This document shows positions 1-8,963 of a stretch of 25,549 bases of DNA, piece by piece. Position 1 is the stretch's first letter. Each line of letters opens with the position of its first letter. A program made the translations under genes and the position numbers. Origin of the DNA: Clostridiaceae bacterium (GTDB lineage: Bacteria; Bacillota; Clostridia; Peptostreptococcales; Peptostreptococcaceae); the NCBI GenBank assembly GCA_902362365.1, contig CABIVQ010000043.1:1-25549 (forward strand). Direction: 5' to 3'. The notes under the pieces were generated by a model, which saw only the letters and a program-made list of their open reading frames with translations, did no database searches and was not told the DNA's origin.

Positions 1-60
1 CAACATATAGTAACCCTCCTTTAGATTGGTGATACAATCTTAGGATACTATATTTGTTGG
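1..60. other. Large imperfect inverted repeat (hairpin)
   Basis: The first 60 bases fold into one long hairpin. The outer arms are CAACA-TATAGTA and TACTATA-TT-TGTTG, the middle pair is TCCT/AGGA, and the inner perfect pair is AGATTG/CAATCT around the loop GTGATA. The 5' side carries an ACCC bulge. No run of T follows on the + strand, so it is not a typical terminator in that direction. The bases that would follow on the - strand lie outside the window. It could be the end of an upstream transcription unit, an RNA processing site or a small repeat element. Confidence 0.5.
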
Positions 61-168
61 AGTTTTATTATTGTAAAGATTAACTAGCACAACGAGTTAA
101 CTAATCATATTTTAAAGTACTTCCTTTTTTTATGGAAAAATAAATAATAAAACACAATAAGAGTATCT

Positions 169-197
169 TTCAAAGGGAAGGTTAGTTGATATATAAT
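169..197 (+). promoter_or_regulatory. Candidate sigma-A promoter for ispD-ispF
   Basis: A perfect -10 box TATAAT (192-197) lies 17 bp downstream of TTCAAA (169-174), a fair -35 box. The predicted start near 204 gives a leader of about 40 nt before ispD. The region is AT-rich, so chance matches are possible. Confidence 0.4.
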
Positions 198-217
198 GTA
201 TTAAGCAATACATTTTA
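195..217 (+). other. Small perfect hairpin before ispD
   Basis: AATGTATT and AATACATT form an 8-bp stem around AAGC, followed by a short T run. It overlaps the candidate -10 box and ends about 18 bases before the ispD ribosome binding site. It may be a weak terminator for transcription entering from upstream, or may be fortuitous. Confidence 0.3.
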
Positions 218-243
218 TAATTAAAATATCAAGAGGTGGGGTA

Positions 244-924
244 ATGAACAGTGTAATAATCGTAGCTGCTGGAAGTGGTAAACGAATGAATATGGATATA
301 AATAAACAATTTATAAAATTAAATAAAAAAGAGATAATAGCTCATACAATAGATGTTTTTTATAAAAATAAAAATGTAGATGAAATAATAGTTTGTATAA
401 AGAAAGAAGAAGAAGAACTATTTAAAGATAAAATAATAAATAAATATAGTTTCAAGAATATAAAAATTGCTTATGGTGGAAAGGAAAGACAAGATTCTAT
501 ATATAATGGATTGAAATGCTTAGATGATAAATGTGATATTGTTTTAATTCATGATGGAGCAAGACCATTTGTAGATGATAGAATAATAAATGAGTCTATT
601 AAGGTTGCAAGAGAAAAAAAAGCAGTTGTTGTAGGAACACCTGTAAAAGATACTATTAAGGTGGTTTGTGATGGAATTATAAATGATACTCCTAACAGAG
701 TTAATTTATGGGCAGCTCAAACACCACAAGTTTTTGAATACAAACTAATAACAAAAGCTTACGAAGAGGCTTATGAAAACAATTATTATGGAACAGATGA
801 TTCTATGTTAGTAGAAAATATAGGTCAAGAAGTAACCATGATAATGGGATCTTATGATAATATAAAAATTACTAGCCCTGAAGATATAAGCATTGGAGAG
901 AAAATTTTAAGTTTAAGAAAATAG
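244..924 (+). CDS. ispD: 2-C-methyl-D-erythritol 4-phosphate cytidylyltransferase
   Basis: IspD transfers CMP from CTP to 2-C-methyl-D-erythritol 4-phosphate, giving CDP-ME, in the cytoplasmic MEP route to isoprenoids. The 226 residues match the family length. The N-terminal nucleotide-binding motif IIVAAGSGKRM (residues 5-15) is followed by KQF. DGARPFV, TPVKDTIK, AAQTPQVF and GTDDSMLVE are all recognisable family motifs. The ATG is preceded by GAGGTGGGG at a normal distance. The gene is separated by 39 bases from ispF, which acts two steps later in the same pathway, so the pair is very probably co-transcribed. Nothing looks damaged. Confidence 0.95.
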   Translation: MNSVIIVAAGSGKRMNMDINKQFIKLNKKEIIAHTIDVFYKNKNVDEIIVCIKKEEEELFKDKIINKYSFKNIKIAYGGKERQDSIYNGLKCLDDKCDIVLIHDGARPFVDDRIINESIKVAREKKAVVVGTPVKDTIKVVCDGIINDTPNRVNLWAAQTPQVFEYKLITKAYEEAYENNYYGTDDSMLVENIGQEVTMIMGSYDNIKITSPEDISIGEKILSLRK

Positions 925-963
925 ATATAAATTTAAAGTTATAATTGGCATAGGAGTGATAAT

Positions 964-1443
964 ATGAGAATTGGTACAGGATATGATGTTCATAAATTAG
1001 TAGAAAATAGAGATTTAATTATAGGTGGAGTAAATGTTCCACATGAAAAAGGTTTATTAGGACATTCTGACGCAGATGTCTTAACTCATGCTGTTATGGA
1101 CTCTATATTAGGAGCATTAGCGTTAGGTGATATTGGTAAACATTTCCCTGATACTGATAAAAAGTATAAGGGTGCAGATAGTATAAAATTATTAGAATAT
1201 GTAAATCATTTAATAAAAGATAAAGGATATAAAATAAATAATGTAGATTGTACTATAATCGCACAAAGTCCAAAGATGGCTCCACATATAGAAAAAATGA
1301 GAGAAAATTTTGCTAAAGCTTTAGACACAGATATAGATAATATAAATGTAAAAGCAACGACAGAAGAAGGTCTTGGCTTTACAGGCTCAAAAGAAGGAAT
1401 AGCAGCACAAAGTGTATGTACTGTTGTAAAAGTTGACAAGTAA
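964..1443 (+). CDS. ispF: 2-C-methyl-D-erythritol 2,4-cyclodiphosphate synthase
   Basis: IspF cyclises CDP-ME 2-phosphate to ME-cPP with release of CMP in the MEP pathway. Family knowledge says it is a homotrimer with a divalent metal at each site. The metal ligands D8 and H10 (in GTGYDVHKL) and H42 (in [14 protein letters not shown]) are present, as is the C-terminal [10 protein letters not shown] motif. The length of 159 residues is normal. AGGAGTG precedes the ATG. The last codons (Val-Asp-Lys) contain the sequence TTGACA, which I read as the -35 box of the following proS unit. Confidence 0.96.
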   Translation: MRIGTGYDVHKLVENRDLIIGGVNVPHEKGLLGHSDADVLTHAVMDSILGALALGDIGKHFPDTDKKYKGADSIKLLEYVNHLIKDKGYKINNVDCTIIAQSPKMAPHIEKMRENFAKALDTDIDNINVKATTEEGLGFTGSKEGIAAQSVCTVVKVDK

Positions 1444-1461
1444 TATTAAATAATATATTAT
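1433..1461 (+). promoter_or_regulatory. Sigma-A promoter for proS, starting inside ispF
   Basis: TTGACA (1433-1438) within the last ispF codons is separated by exactly 17 bp from TATTAT (1456-1461). The predicted start near 1468 lies upstream of the T-box leader. A second TATAAT at 1473-1478 has no good -35 box. Confidence 0.6.
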
Positions 1462-1527
1462 TATGAATAGGTTATAATAATATAAAAGTAATATAATTAA
1501 TAATATAAATTGCAAAAATGAAAAAAT

Positions 1528-1737
1528 AGTAAAAAGTGAAATCTTTACAGAGAGGAAACATAGCTGAGAGTTTCTAAGAGGAAGTTTTTGAACCAATTTT
1601 CTAGCATAAGGACGGTAAAAAGTTCTTACGTTTGGGAGCGTTATATCCTACTTGAGGGAGCCTTATGGCTAATTAGAGTGGTACCGCGGAAAGTCAACCT
1701 TCCGTCTCTATATTTATATAGAGACGGAAGGTTTTTT
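1528..1737 (+). promoter_or_regulatory. T-box riboswitch, tRNA-Pro specific
   Basis: The conserved T-box motif AGAGTGGTACCGCGG lies at 1675-1689. Its TGGT (1679-1682) would pair with the 3' end of an uncharged tRNA with discriminator A. Stem I occupies roughly 1528-1610. Its specifier region reads GAA-CCA-A, and CCA (1593-1595) is a proline codon, which fits the downstream proS. Uncharged tRNA-Pro should stabilise the antiterminator and allow proS transcription; charged tRNA should leave the terminator at 1697-1736 formed. The motif and terminator are plain; the exact 5' limit is approximate. Confidence 0.95.
1697..1736 (+). terminator. Intrinsic terminator of the T-box leader
   Basis: AACCTTCCGTCTCTATA pairs with its complement around a short AT loop to give a stem of about 16 bp, ending in a run of six T. 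It lies just after the T-box motif, as expected for the terminator that competes with the antiterminator. Confidence 0.93.
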
Positions 1738-1785
1738 ATTTATACAGAAATAAATTAAATATAAAATACAAGGAGGAAAATCAAA

Positions 1786-3501
1786 ATGAGAATGTCAAAA
1801 ATGTTAATGCCAACATTAAAAGAAGTTCCATCTGATGCAGAGATAACAAGTCATCAGTTAATGCTTAGAGCAGGGATGATAAGAAAGATGGCTTCAGGAG
1901 TTTATAACCAATTACCTATGGGTATAAGAGTTTTCAACAAAATACAAAATATAATAAGAGAAGAAATGAATGCTAAAGGTGCTCAAGAGATATTATGTTC
2001 AGGATTAATACCATCTGAATTATGGAAAGAATCTGGAAGATGGGATGTAATGGGACCAGAAATGTTCAGATTAAAAGATAGAAATGAAAGAAGCTACTGC
2101 ATGGGACCAACTCATGAAGAAGTTTTCACAGATATAATAAGACAAGAGGTTACTTCTTATAAGCAACTTCCATTAAACTTATACCAAATACAAGTAAAAT
2201 ATAGAGATGAAAGAAGACCAAGATTTGGTGTTATGAGAACTAAAACTTTCACAATGAAGGATGCTTACAGCTTCGACGTTGATCAAGAAGGATTAGATAA
2301 ATCATACCAAGATATGTTTGAAGCATATACAAATATATTTGCTAGATGTGAATTAGAAAATAGCCCAGTTCAAGCAGATTCAGGAGCTATGGGTGGTTCA
2401 GCTTCAGCTGAGTTCATGGTTAAATCAGAAGTTGGAGAAGATGAAATAGTATTCTGTTCAGGATGTGACTACGCAGCTAACATAGAAAAAGCTACTTCAG
2501 TAAATCATGAGCCTTCAACTGAAGAAATGAAAGAGATGAAAGAAGTTCATACTCCAGGAGTTCATACTATAGAAGAATTAGTTGAATTCTTTAAAGAAGA
2601 TGCAGGTAAGTTTGCAAAAACTTTAATATACTATGCAGATGGAAAAACTGTAGCAGTAGTAGTAAGAGGGGACAGAGATGTTAACGAAACTAAGGTTGCT
2701 AATGCTATAGGCGGAGCAGTAGAATTCGAGTTAGCTAGTGAATCAACTATAAAAGAAGTTACTGGTGCAGCAGTTGGATTTGCTGGACCAATAGGAATAA
2801 AAACTGATTATGTATTAATAGATCAAGAAGTAGTAGATCAAAGAAATGTAGTAATAGGAGCTAACAAAACTGAATACCACATAGAAAATGCTAATTACGG
2901 AAGAGATTTCGAAGGTACAGTTGGAGACTTTAGAAATGTTGCTGAAGGAGATAAGTGTACTAAGTGTGGAAGTGCATTAGAAGTTGCTAGAGGAGTAGAA
3001 GTTGGACATATATTCAAGTTAGGAACTAAGTATTCAGAATCCATGGGAGCTACTTTCTTAGATAACAATGGTAAATCTCAACCAATAGTAATGGGATGCT
3101 ACGGAATAGGTGTAGAAAGAACAGCAGCAGCTGTAATAGAACAACACCACGATGAAAATGGAATAATATGGCCTTTAGCTATAGCTCCATATCATGTAGT
3201 AGTAGTACCTGTAAATATCAAAAAAGATGAACATAGAGAAAATGCTGAAAAAATATATGAAGAATTAAAAGCTATGGGTGTAGAAGTACTATTAGATGAT
3301 AGAGATGAAAGAGCTGGAGTTAAGTTCAAGGATTCTGAATTAATAGGTATACCAATGAGAATTACTGTAGGTAAAGATATAGTAGATGGAAAAGTAGAAT
3401 TTAAGTTAAGAAATAGTGCAGATAAAGAAGTAATAGGATTAGATGAAATAAAATCTAAGATAGAAGCTGAATTTGTAAAGAATAAAGTTAAATTAGGATA
3501 G
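1786..3501 (+). CDS. proS: Prolyl-tRNA synthetase, bacterial type with insertion domain
   Basis: ProRS (class II) activates proline with ATP and charges tRNA-Pro in the cytoplasm. The protein of 571 residues has the length of the bacterial form. The order is a class II core (about 1-225, with [25 protein letters not shown]), an insertion domain that in this family removes mischarged Ala-tRNA-Pro (about 225-390), the core again with motif 3 GCYGIGVER (around 440), and a C-terminal anticodon-binding domain (about 470-571). AGGAGG (1771-1776) lies 9 bases before the first ATG; a second ATG two codons later is too distant. It is a single-gene unit behind its T-box, bounded downstream by a large hairpin. 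Confidence 0.97.
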   Translation: MRMSKMLMPTLKEVPSDAEITSHQLMLRAGMIRKMASGVYNQLPMGIRVFNKIQNIIREEMNAKGAQEILCSGLIPSELWKESGRWDVMGPEMFRLKDRNERSYCMGPTHEEVFTDIIRQEVTSYKQLPLNLYQIQVKYRDERRPRFGVMRTKTFTMKDAYSFDVDQEGLDKSYQDMFEAYTNIFARCELENSPVQADSGAMGGSASAEFMVKSEVGEDEIVFCSGCDYAANIEKATSVNHEPSTEEMKEMKEVHTPGVHTIEELVEFFKEDAGKFAKTLIYYADGKTVAVVVRGDRDVNETKVANAIGGAVEFELASESTIKEVTGAAVGFAGPIGIKTDYVLIDQEVVDQRNVVIGANKTEYHIENANYGRDFEGTVGDFRNVAEGDKCTKCGSALEVARGVEVGHIFKLGTKYSESMGATFLDNNGKSQPIVMGCYGIGVERTAAAVIEQHHDENGIIWPLAIAPYHVVVVPVNIKKDEHRENAEKIYEELKAMGVEVLLDDRDERAGVKFKDSELIGIPMRITVGKDIVDGKVEFKLRNSADKEVIGLDEIKSKIEAEFVKNKVKLG

Positions 3502-3509
3502 TAAACAAT

Positions 3510-3578
3510 AAAATAGTATATATAATCCACCGGATATGTTAATAATTATATGTATATGTGGATATATATACTATTTTA
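3510..3578. terminator. Long hairpin after proS, probable terminator
   Basis: AAAATAGTATATATA-ATCCAC (3510-3530) pairs with the sequence at 3558-3577 with one bulged base, leaving a 27-nt loop. The arms end in A and T runs, so it could act on either strand. The T run on the + strand is short, so its efficiency is uncertain. Confidence 0.55.
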
Positions 3579-3657
3579 AATTAGTTAGAAATAAGATCAT
3601 TCACAACTACTAATACTATAAGTAGGATTCCTTTTTATTTATTTGGATAAAATAAAA

Positions 3658-3686
3658 TTACAATTATAGATATTTTTTGATATGAT
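3658..3686 (+). promoter_or_regulatory. Candidate sigma-A promoter for gltX
   Basis: TTACAA (3658-3663) and TATGAT (3681-3686) are separated by 17 bp. The predicted start gives a leader of about 28 nt before the gltX ATG. It lies between the proS terminator hairpin and gltX, with no other gene in between. Confidence 0.5.
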
Positions 3687-3720
3687 AAAAGATGTATGAA
3701 AATAAACAGGAGGTAAAAAG

Positions 3721-5202
3721 ATGAGCGTAAGAGTAAGATTTGCTCCAAGTCCAACTGGATTTGTACATATAGGTAGTTTAAGAACTGCTTTATATAACTA
3801 CTTATTTGCAAAGAAAATGGGCGGAGAATACATATTAAGAGTAGAAGATACTGACCAAACTAGATTAGTTGAAGGTGCTATAGAGAACATGTTAAATGCT
3901 ATGAGCTGGGGTGGAGTTAACCACAGTGAAGGTGTTATGTTAGATGAAAATGGAAACATAGTTCAAAAAGGTGAATATGGTCCATATATACAATCTGAAA
4001 GATTAGATATATACAAAGAGTATATACAACAATTACTAGATAGTAAAAAAGCTTACTACTGCTTCTGTACTAAAGAGAGATTAGATGAAGTAAGAGAAAA
4101 GCAAAAGGAAGCTGGAGAAACTCCAAGATATGATGGTCACTGTAGAGATTTATCTAAAGAAGAAATAGAAGCTAAAATAGCAGCAGGAGAACCATATGTA
4201 ATAAGATTAAGATTACCAGAAAATCATGTAATAAGATTTACTGATTTAGTTAGAGGAGAAACTGAGTTCAACACTAACGATTTAGATGACCAAGTTTTAA
4301 TAAAAACTGATGGGTTCCCAACTTACCATTTTGCAGTTGTAGTCGATGACCATTTAATGAAAATAACTCATGTAATAAGAGGAGAAGAATGGGTTTCTTC
4401 AACTCCAAAGCATGTTTACTTATATGAAGCATTTGGATGGGAAGCTCCAACATTTGTACATTTACCAAATATACTTAATAAAGAAAAGAAAAAGTTAAGT
4501 AAGAGACATGGTGATGTTGCAGTTGAAGATTTCAAGAAAAAAGGATACTTACCAGAGGGATTAATCAACTATGTTGCACTAGTTGGATGGTCTCCAGAAG
4601 ATAACCAAGAATTATTCACTATGGAAGAATTAGAAAAAGCATTCTCTGTAGAAAGAGTTTCTAAGAGTGGTGGAGTATTTGACACTGAAAAATTAAACTG
4701 GGTTAACCAACATTATATAAAAGATGCAGATGATAACTATTTAACAGATTTAGCTATACCATTTTTAATAGAAGCTGGGTTCGTGACTGAAGAAGAAGCT
4801 AAAACTAAGTATGACTTTTTAAAAGGAATGATATCAGTTCTTAAAGAAAAATTACAATATGTAAAAGAAGTAACTGATCATGCTTCTATATTCTTTGGAG
4901 ATAATGTTGAATTAGAAACTGAAGAATGTAGAGAATTCTTAAACTTAGAGCATATACCAACATTAGTAAATGCTTTAGAAGAAAAAATAGGAAATGCAGA
5001 AGTTTTAGATGAAGCTTTCGTTAAAGCTATGTTCAAAGAAATACAAAAAGAACATGGAATAAAAGGTAAAAACTTATTCATGGGATCAAGAATAACTTTA
5101 ACAGGACAAATGCATGGACCAGATCTACCAAAAACTATGGAAGTTTTAGGAAAAGAAACTTGTTTAAATAGAGTATCTTATGTAAAAAATAATATATTAT
5201 AG
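3721..5202 (+). CDS. gltX: Glutamyl-tRNA synthetase
   Basis: GluRS (class I) attaches glutamate to tRNA-Glu; in many Firmicutes it also charges tRNA-Gln, which GatCAB then amidates, but the sequence alone does not show which form this is. The Rossmann core begins with [14 protein letters not shown] (HIGH-type motif, residues 16-19), and KLSKR is at 258-262. The cysteines in YCFC and the later HC within about residues 110-140 fit the zinc-binding insert seen in part of the family. The C-terminal part is the helical anticodon-binding region. The length of 493 is normal. CAGGAGG precedes the ATG. It stands alone, with a strong terminator directly after the stop. Confidence 0.96.
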   Translation: MSVRVRFAPSPTGFVHIGSLRTALYNYLFAKKMGGEYILRVEDTDQTRLVEGAIENMLNAMSWGGVNHSEGVMLDENGNIVQKGEYGPYIQSERLDIYKEYIQQLLDSKKAYYCFCTKERLDEVREKQKEAGETPRYDGHCRDLSKEEIEAKIAAGEPYVIRLRLPENHVIRFTDLVRGETEFNTNDLDDQVLIKTDGFPTYHFAVVVDDHLMKITHVIRGEEWVSSTPKHVYLYEAFGWEAPTFVHLPNILNKEKKKLSKRHGDVAVEDFKKKGYLPEGLINYVALVGWSPEDNQELFTMEELEKAFSVERVSKSGGVFDTEKLNWVNQHYIKDADDNYLTDLAIPFLIEAGFVTEEEAKTKYDFLKGMISVLKEKLQYVKEVTDHASIFFGDNVELETEECREFLNLEHIPTLVNALEEKIGNAEVLDEAFVKAMFKEIQKEHGIKGKNLFMGSRITLTGQMHGPDLPKTMEVLGKETCLNRVSYVKNNIL

Positions 5203-5204
5203 TT

Positions 5205-5237
5205 AAAAAAGTCCACTATTTCAATGTGGACTTTTTT
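5205..5237 (+). terminator. Intrinsic terminator after gltX
   Basis: AAAAAAGTCCAC (5205-5216) pairs perfectly with GTGGACTTTTTT (5226-5237) around a 9-base loop and ends in a T run. It starts two bases after the gltX stop codon. Confidence 0.93.
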
Positions 5238-5403
5238 ATATGTAATTATTTGGAGGAAAGATTTACCCTTAAGTGTAGAGGAGTTTGATTACTTAAATTT
5301 AATATTATAACTTAGAAAATAGTTAGAAAGATTAATCATAAGTAAGTGTTTATAATTACAAAATATTAAATTAAATGGTTTGTTTATTAACGAGGGGGTA
5401 ATT

Positions 5404-5556
5404 ATGTATAATAATATAGAAGATGTTAAAAAAGAATTAGAGCAACTTTGTGAAGAGTATATAGACGTTTTAAAAGATTTAAAAAATAAAAACGTAATAA
5501 GCGAAGATACTTTTGATAATTGTGTTGGAAGTAAAATTTTATTTCTAGATAAATAA
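5404..5556 (+). CDS. Small hypothetical protein, 50 residues
   Basis: I do not recognise this gene. An ATG 5 bases after a strong GAGGGGG ribosome binding site opens a 50-codon frame ending in TAA. The protein starts MYNNIEDVKKELEQLCEEY, continues with a probable helix containing IDVLKDLKNK, and ends SKILFLDK. The spacing of hydrophobic residues (I5, V8, L12, L15, Y19, V22, L23, L26) suits one amphipathic helix or short coiled coil. There is no signal peptide or membrane segment. Two cysteines (C16, C40) are too far apart to be a standard zinc motif. It stands alone between the gltX terminator and cysS. Codon use matches the neighbours, and the strong binding site supports real translation. 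Confidence 0.7.
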   Translation: MYNNIEDVKKELEQLCEEYIDVLKDLKNKNVISEDTFDNCVGSKILFLDK

Positions 5557-5693
5557 TATACTTATAGGCAAGATTTTTTTATAGCATAGAAGGATATAAT
5601 AGTAATACTATTAATTGTAAAGTTTTTCAATTATAATATATTATATAATTATTATGTTATGGCAATTTATTACAATACAGTGAGGTGATGAGT

Positions 5694-7091
5694 GTGAAAT
5701 TATATAATACAATGACTAAGCAAAAAGAAGAGTTTGTTCCGATAGAGGAAGGAAAGGTAAAAATGTATGTATGCGGACCGACAGTTTATAACTATATACA
5801 TATAGGTAATGCTAGACCTTTCATAATATTCGATACACTAAGAAGATACTTAGAATATAGAGGATATGATGTGACTTATGTCCAAAACTTTACTGATGTA
5901 GATGATAAAATCATCAAAAGAGGTCATGAAGAGGGGATATCACCAGAAGAAGTTGCAAGTAAATATATAAATGAATACTTTGTAGACTCTGATGGATTAG
6001 GAATAAAAAGAGCGACTGTACATCCTCAAGTTACAGATAATATAGAGCAAATAATAGCTTTTGTAAAAGAGTTAGAAGATAAAGGATATGCGTATGAAGT
6101 AAATGGAGATGTTTACTTTGACACTAAAAAATTTGAAGGATACGGAAAACTTTCAAAGCAAAAGCAAGATGAGTTAGAAGCAGGTGCAAGAATAGAAGTA
6201 AATGATCAAAAAAGACATCCAATGGATTTTGTACTTTGGAAAGCTAAAAAAGAAGGCGAACCAGGATGGGCAAGTCCTTGGGGTGAAGGTAGACCAGGAT
6301 GGCATATAGAGTGTTCTGTTATGTCTAATAGATATTTAGGAGAAACGATAGATATTCATGCAGGTGGGCAGGACTTAACTTTCCCGCATCATGAAAATGA
6401 AATAGCACAAAGTGAAGCTAGAAGCGGAAAAACTTTTGCTAATTATTGGATGCATAATGGATATATAAATATTAACAATGAAAAAATGAGTAAATCAAAA
6501 GGTAATTTCTTTACAGTAAGAGATATATCTAAGTTATATGATTTAGAAATAGTAAGATTCTTCATGCTATCAGCACATTATAGAAATCCAGTAAACTTCA
6601 GCGATGAAATGTTAAACCAAGCAAAGGCTGGTCTTGAAAGATTATATAATACTAAGGAAAAATTAGAATTTACTATTAGTAATTTAAATGAATCAAGCAT
6701 AACAGGAGAAGAATCTAGCTTAGTATTAGAATTAGATAGTTATAGAGCTAAGTTTATAGCAGCTATGGATGATGATGTTAATACAGCAGATGCTATAAGT
6801 GTTATATTTGAATTAGCTAAATTTATAAACTCTAATGTAAATGAAAAATCATCTCTAGAATTTGCTAAAAAGTGTTTAGATGAGTTTAATGAGTTAACTT
6901 CAGTTTTAAATATAGTAAATAAGAAAAAAGATGATATACTAGATGAAGAAATAGAAAGCTTAATACAAAAAAGAACAGAAGCTAAGAAGAATAAGGAATA
7001 TCAATTAGCTGATGAGATAAGACAAGAATTATTAGATAAAGGAATTGTATTAGAAGACACAAGACAAGGTGTTAAGTGGAAAAGGATATAA
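5694..7091 (+). CDS. cysS: Cysteinyl-tRNA synthetase
   Basis: CysRS (class I) charges tRNA-Cys in the cytoplasm. I choose the GTG at 5694, giving 465 residues starting [20 protein letters not shown] (5682-5687) is then about 6 bases upstream, whereas the GTG at 5685 lies inside that binding site and the ATG at 5688 is too close to it. Numbered from this start, the catalytic motif HIGN is at 36-39 and KMSKS at 264-268. The zinc ligands are visible as C27 (YVCGPTVYN), the cysteine of WHIECSVMS, and the His and Glu in [16 protein letters not shown]. The C-terminal helical domain ends WKRI. Two bases separate it from mrnC, so they form one operon. Several AT-rich -10-like boxes lie upstream, but no single promoter stands out. 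Confidence 0.95.
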   Translation: MKLYNTMTKQKEEFVPIEEGKVKMYVCGPTVYNYIHIGNARPFIIFDTLRRYLEYRGYDVTYVQNFTDVDDKIIKRGHEEGISPEEVASKYINEYFVDSDGLGIKRATVHPQVTDNIEQIIAFVKELEDKGYAYEVNGDVYFDTKKFEGYGKLSKQKQDELEAGARIEVNDQKRHPMDFVLWKAKKEGEPGWASPWGEGRPGWHIECSVMSNRYLGETIDIHAGGQDLTFPHHENEIAQSEARSGKTFANYWMHNGYININNEKMSKSKGNFFTVRDISKLYDLEIVRFFMLSAHYRNPVNFSDEMLNQAKAGLERLYNTKEKLEFTISNLNESSITGEESSLVLELDSYRAKFIAAMDDDVNTADAISVIFELAKFINSNVNEKSSLEFAKKCLDEFNELTSVLNIVNKKKDDILDEEIESLIQKRTEAKKNKEYQLADEIRQELLDKGIVLEDTRQGVKWKRI

Positions 7092-7093
7092 TC

Positions 7094-7492
7094 ATGGATA
7101 GATCAGAATTACTTACAATATCACCATTAGTACTAGCATATTTAGGTGATACAGTTTATGAGTCTTATGTAAGAGAGTACTTAATCAAAAAGAATATAAA
7201 TAAAAAGGTTAATGATCTTCATAAGTCAGCAATAAAGTATGTTAATGCAAAGGCTCAAGCAACAGTAATACATGCAATAGAGGATGAATTAACAGAAGAT
7301 GAAGAGAGAATCTACAAAAGAGGAAGAAATCAAAAATCTCATACTTCTCCTAAAAATGCAGACATAATTGATTACAAACATGCAACAGGCTTTGAGGCTT
7401 TAATAGGATACTTACATTTAAATAACGAAAGTGATAGATTAAATTATATAATATCAAAGGGAATAGATATTATAGAAAATAGTATGAAATAA
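7094..7492 (+). CDS. mrnC: Mini-ribonuclease III
   Basis: Mini-III is an RNase III-type endonuclease lacking the double-stranded RNA-binding domain. In Bacillus subtilis it matures the ends of 23S rRNA, helped by ribosomal protein L3. I start it at the ATG at 7094 (132 residues, MDRSELLTISPLVLAYLGD), since AAAAGGA lies about 8 bases upstream. A longer frame from 7076 inside cysS has no binding site. The RNase III signature is LAYLGDTVYESYVR with its acidic residues; the second acidic cluster is in GFEALIGYLHL near the C terminus. Its place after cysS, and just before the 23S methyltransferase gene rlmB, is the usual clostridial arrangement. Confidence 0.93.
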   Translation: MDRSELLTISPLVLAYLGDTVYESYVREYLIKKNINKKVNDLHKSAIKYVNAKAQATVIHAIEDELTEDEERIYKRGRNQKSHTSPKNADIIDYKHATGFEALIGYLHLNNESDRLNYIISKGIDIIENSMK

Positions 7493-7502
7493 AATTAATT
7501 TT

Positions 7503-7542
7503 AAAAAAGTATTGTCTTAATTAAATGACAATGCTTTTTTTT
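7503..7542 (+). terminator. Intrinsic terminator after mrnC
   Basis: AAAAAAGTATTGTC pairs with GACAATGCTTTTTT (one G-U pair) around a 10-base loop and ends in eight T. It closes the cysS-mrnC unit. Confidence 0.93.
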
Positions 7543-7633
7543 ATAAATGATGTATAATAGTATTTATAAATAAAACATTATAATATATACAGTTATTTAT
7601 TATGATAACAAAGAAAAATAGGCGGTGAAAGAA

Positions 7634-8368
7634 TTGGCAAATATAGAAGGAAGAAATCCTGTTATAGAGGCGATAAAAAGTGAAAGAGAGATAGATAAAA
7701 TAATGATATCTAACTCAGCAAAAGAAGGATCTATAAAAAAAATTATAGGTATGGCAAAAGAAAAAAATATAGTATTACAATATGTAGATAAAAATAAATT
7801 AGATGAAATAAGTACAAGTCATGCACATCAAGGTGTAATAGCTCAAGTTAGTGAATATAAATACTATGAGCTAGATGAATTAATTGAGTCTGCGAAAGAA
7901 AAATCAGAAAGTCCATTTTTTATAATATTAGATGAAATAACAGATCCACATAACCTTGGAACAATTATAAGAACAGCGGATGCAGTTGGTGCACATGGTG
8001 TAATAATACCAAAGAGAAGATCTGTACATATAACTCCGACTGTTGCTAAAGCATCTGCTGGAGCAGTTGAATATGTACCAGTATGTAAAGTAACCAATAT
8101 AGTAAATACAATAAAAAAACTAAAAGAAGAAGGTCTATGGATAGCTGCAGCAGATATGGATGGACAACCATTCTACGAACAGAATCTTACAGGTCCAATT
8201 GGACTAGTTATAGGTAGTGAAGGTTTTGGAATATCTAGATTAGTAAAGCAAAACTGTGATTTTACAGTAAAGATGCCTATGATAGGAAATGTTACATCGT
8301 TAAATGCTTCAGTAGCAGGAGGAATACTTCTGTACGAAATATTTAGACAAAGAACAGGCAAAAAATAG
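7634..8368 (+). CDS. rlmB: 23S rRNA (guanosine-2'-O)-methyltransferase, TrmH/SpoU family
   Basis: RlmB methylates the 2'-OH of the G equivalent to E. coli 2251 in the 23S peptidyl-transferase loop, using S-adenosylmethionine. I choose TTG at 7634 (MANIEGRNPVIEAIKS, 244 residues), because AGGCGGTG at 7620-7627 is about 6 bases upstream; the GTG at 7625 is part of that binding site. The N-terminal L30e-like substrate domain covers about residues 1-75. The SPOUT knot follows with motif 1 (DPHNLGTIIRTADAVGAHGVI), motif 2 (GLVIGSEGFGISRLV) and motif 3 (IGNVTSLNASVAGGILLYE). Four bases separate its stop from rae1. Other TrmH-family methyltransferases look similar, so the target base is inferred. 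Confidence 0.9.
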   Translation: MANIEGRNPVIEAIKSEREIDKIMISNSAKEGSIKKIIGMAKEKNIVLQYVDKNKLDEISTSHAHQGVIAQVSEYKYYELDELIESAKEKSESPFFIILDEITDPHNLGTIIRTADAVGAHGVIIPKRRSVHITPTVAKASAGAVEYVPVCKVTNIVNTIKKLKEEGLWIAAADMDGQPFYEQNLTGPIGLVIGSEGFGISRLVKQNCDFTVKMPMIGNVTSLNASVAGGILLYEIFRQRTGKK

Positions 8369-8372
8369 GGTA

Positions 8373-8900
8373 ATGAGAAGAAAATTAAATTCGTATTTAG
8401 TAATAGATGGTTACAATATTATAAATGCATGGGATGATTTAAAAGAGATAGCTAAATATAGTTTAGAAGATTCTAGAGAAAAATTAATACACTATATTAT
8501 AGATTATTCTGAGTTTACAGGGAAGAAAGCTATAATAGTATTTGATGCTTATAACATAAAAAACTCTAAAGAAAAGATAGAAAAAAGAAAACATATAACT
8601 ATTATTTATACAAAAGAGTACCAAACAGCAGATAGCTATATAGAAAAATTTATAAGTACCTTATCAAAGTATGATGAAGTAAAGGTAGCTACAAATGATT
8701 ACGCAGAGCAGCAGATTGTTTTAGGGAAAGGTGCTAGTAGAATATCAGCTAGGGAGCTTAAATTAGATCTAGAATCTGCGAAGGAAAAAATTAGAGAAAG
8801 AACTAGTAGTCAACATAAAAAAATACAGAGAAATTTCTTGGAAGAAAGGTTAGATAAAGAAACATTGTCGAAACTTGAGAACATTCGTAGAAAGCGTTGA
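8373..8900 (+). CDS. rae1: NYN-domain endoribonuclease, YacP/Rae1 family
   Basis: In B. subtilis Rae1 (YacP) enters the ribosomal A site and cuts mRNA in a translation-dependent way. This 175-residue protein has the same PIN/NYN layout: LVIDGYNIINAW with the presumed catalytic D12, then IIVFDAYN, then TADSYIEKFI and VKVATNDYAEQQIVLGKGASRISARELKLDLE, which contains further conserved acidic and Asn residues. The C terminus is basic. The ATG has only a weak AGGG upstream, overlapping the rlmB stop, so it probably depends on translational coupling with rlmB. The -35 box of sigH overlaps its stop codon. The family is clear; the cleavage activity is inferred. Confidence 0.88.
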   Translation: MRRKLNSYLVIDGYNIINAWDDLKEIAKYSLEDSREKLIHYIIDYSEFTGKKAIIVFDAYNIKNSKEKIEKRKHITIIYTKEYQTADSYIEKFISTLSKYDEVKVATNDYAEQQIVLGKGASRISARELKLDLESAKEKIRERTSSQHKKIQRNFLEERLDKETLSKLENIRRKR

Positions 8901-8926
8901 AGTGGCTAACTTTATTAGACTATAAT
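8897..8926 (+). promoter_or_regulatory. Candidate sigma-A promoter for sigH
   Basis: TTGAAG (8897-8902), overlapping the rae1 stop codon, and a perfect TATAAT (8921-8926) are separated by 18 bp. The leader would be about 30 nt. No terminator lies between rae1 and sigH, so read-through is also likely. Confidence 0.5.
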
Positions 8927-8963
8927 ATACCTATGAAACTGATAGTAATGGGGGAAATTATTA

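Noticed and set aside
5557..5681. Several TATAAT-like boxes upstream of cysS
   Set aside because: The stretch is almost all A and T; none pairs with a good -35 box at 16-18 bp, so I name no promoter.
5685..5693. GTG (5685) and ATG (5688) as cysS starts
   Set aside because: They lie inside or too near the GAGGTG binding site; GTG 5694 has proper spacing and gives the family N terminus MKLYNT.
7625..7633. GTG (7625) as rlmB start
   Set aside because: It is part of AGGCGGTG, the ribosome binding site itself; TTG 7634 is the better start.
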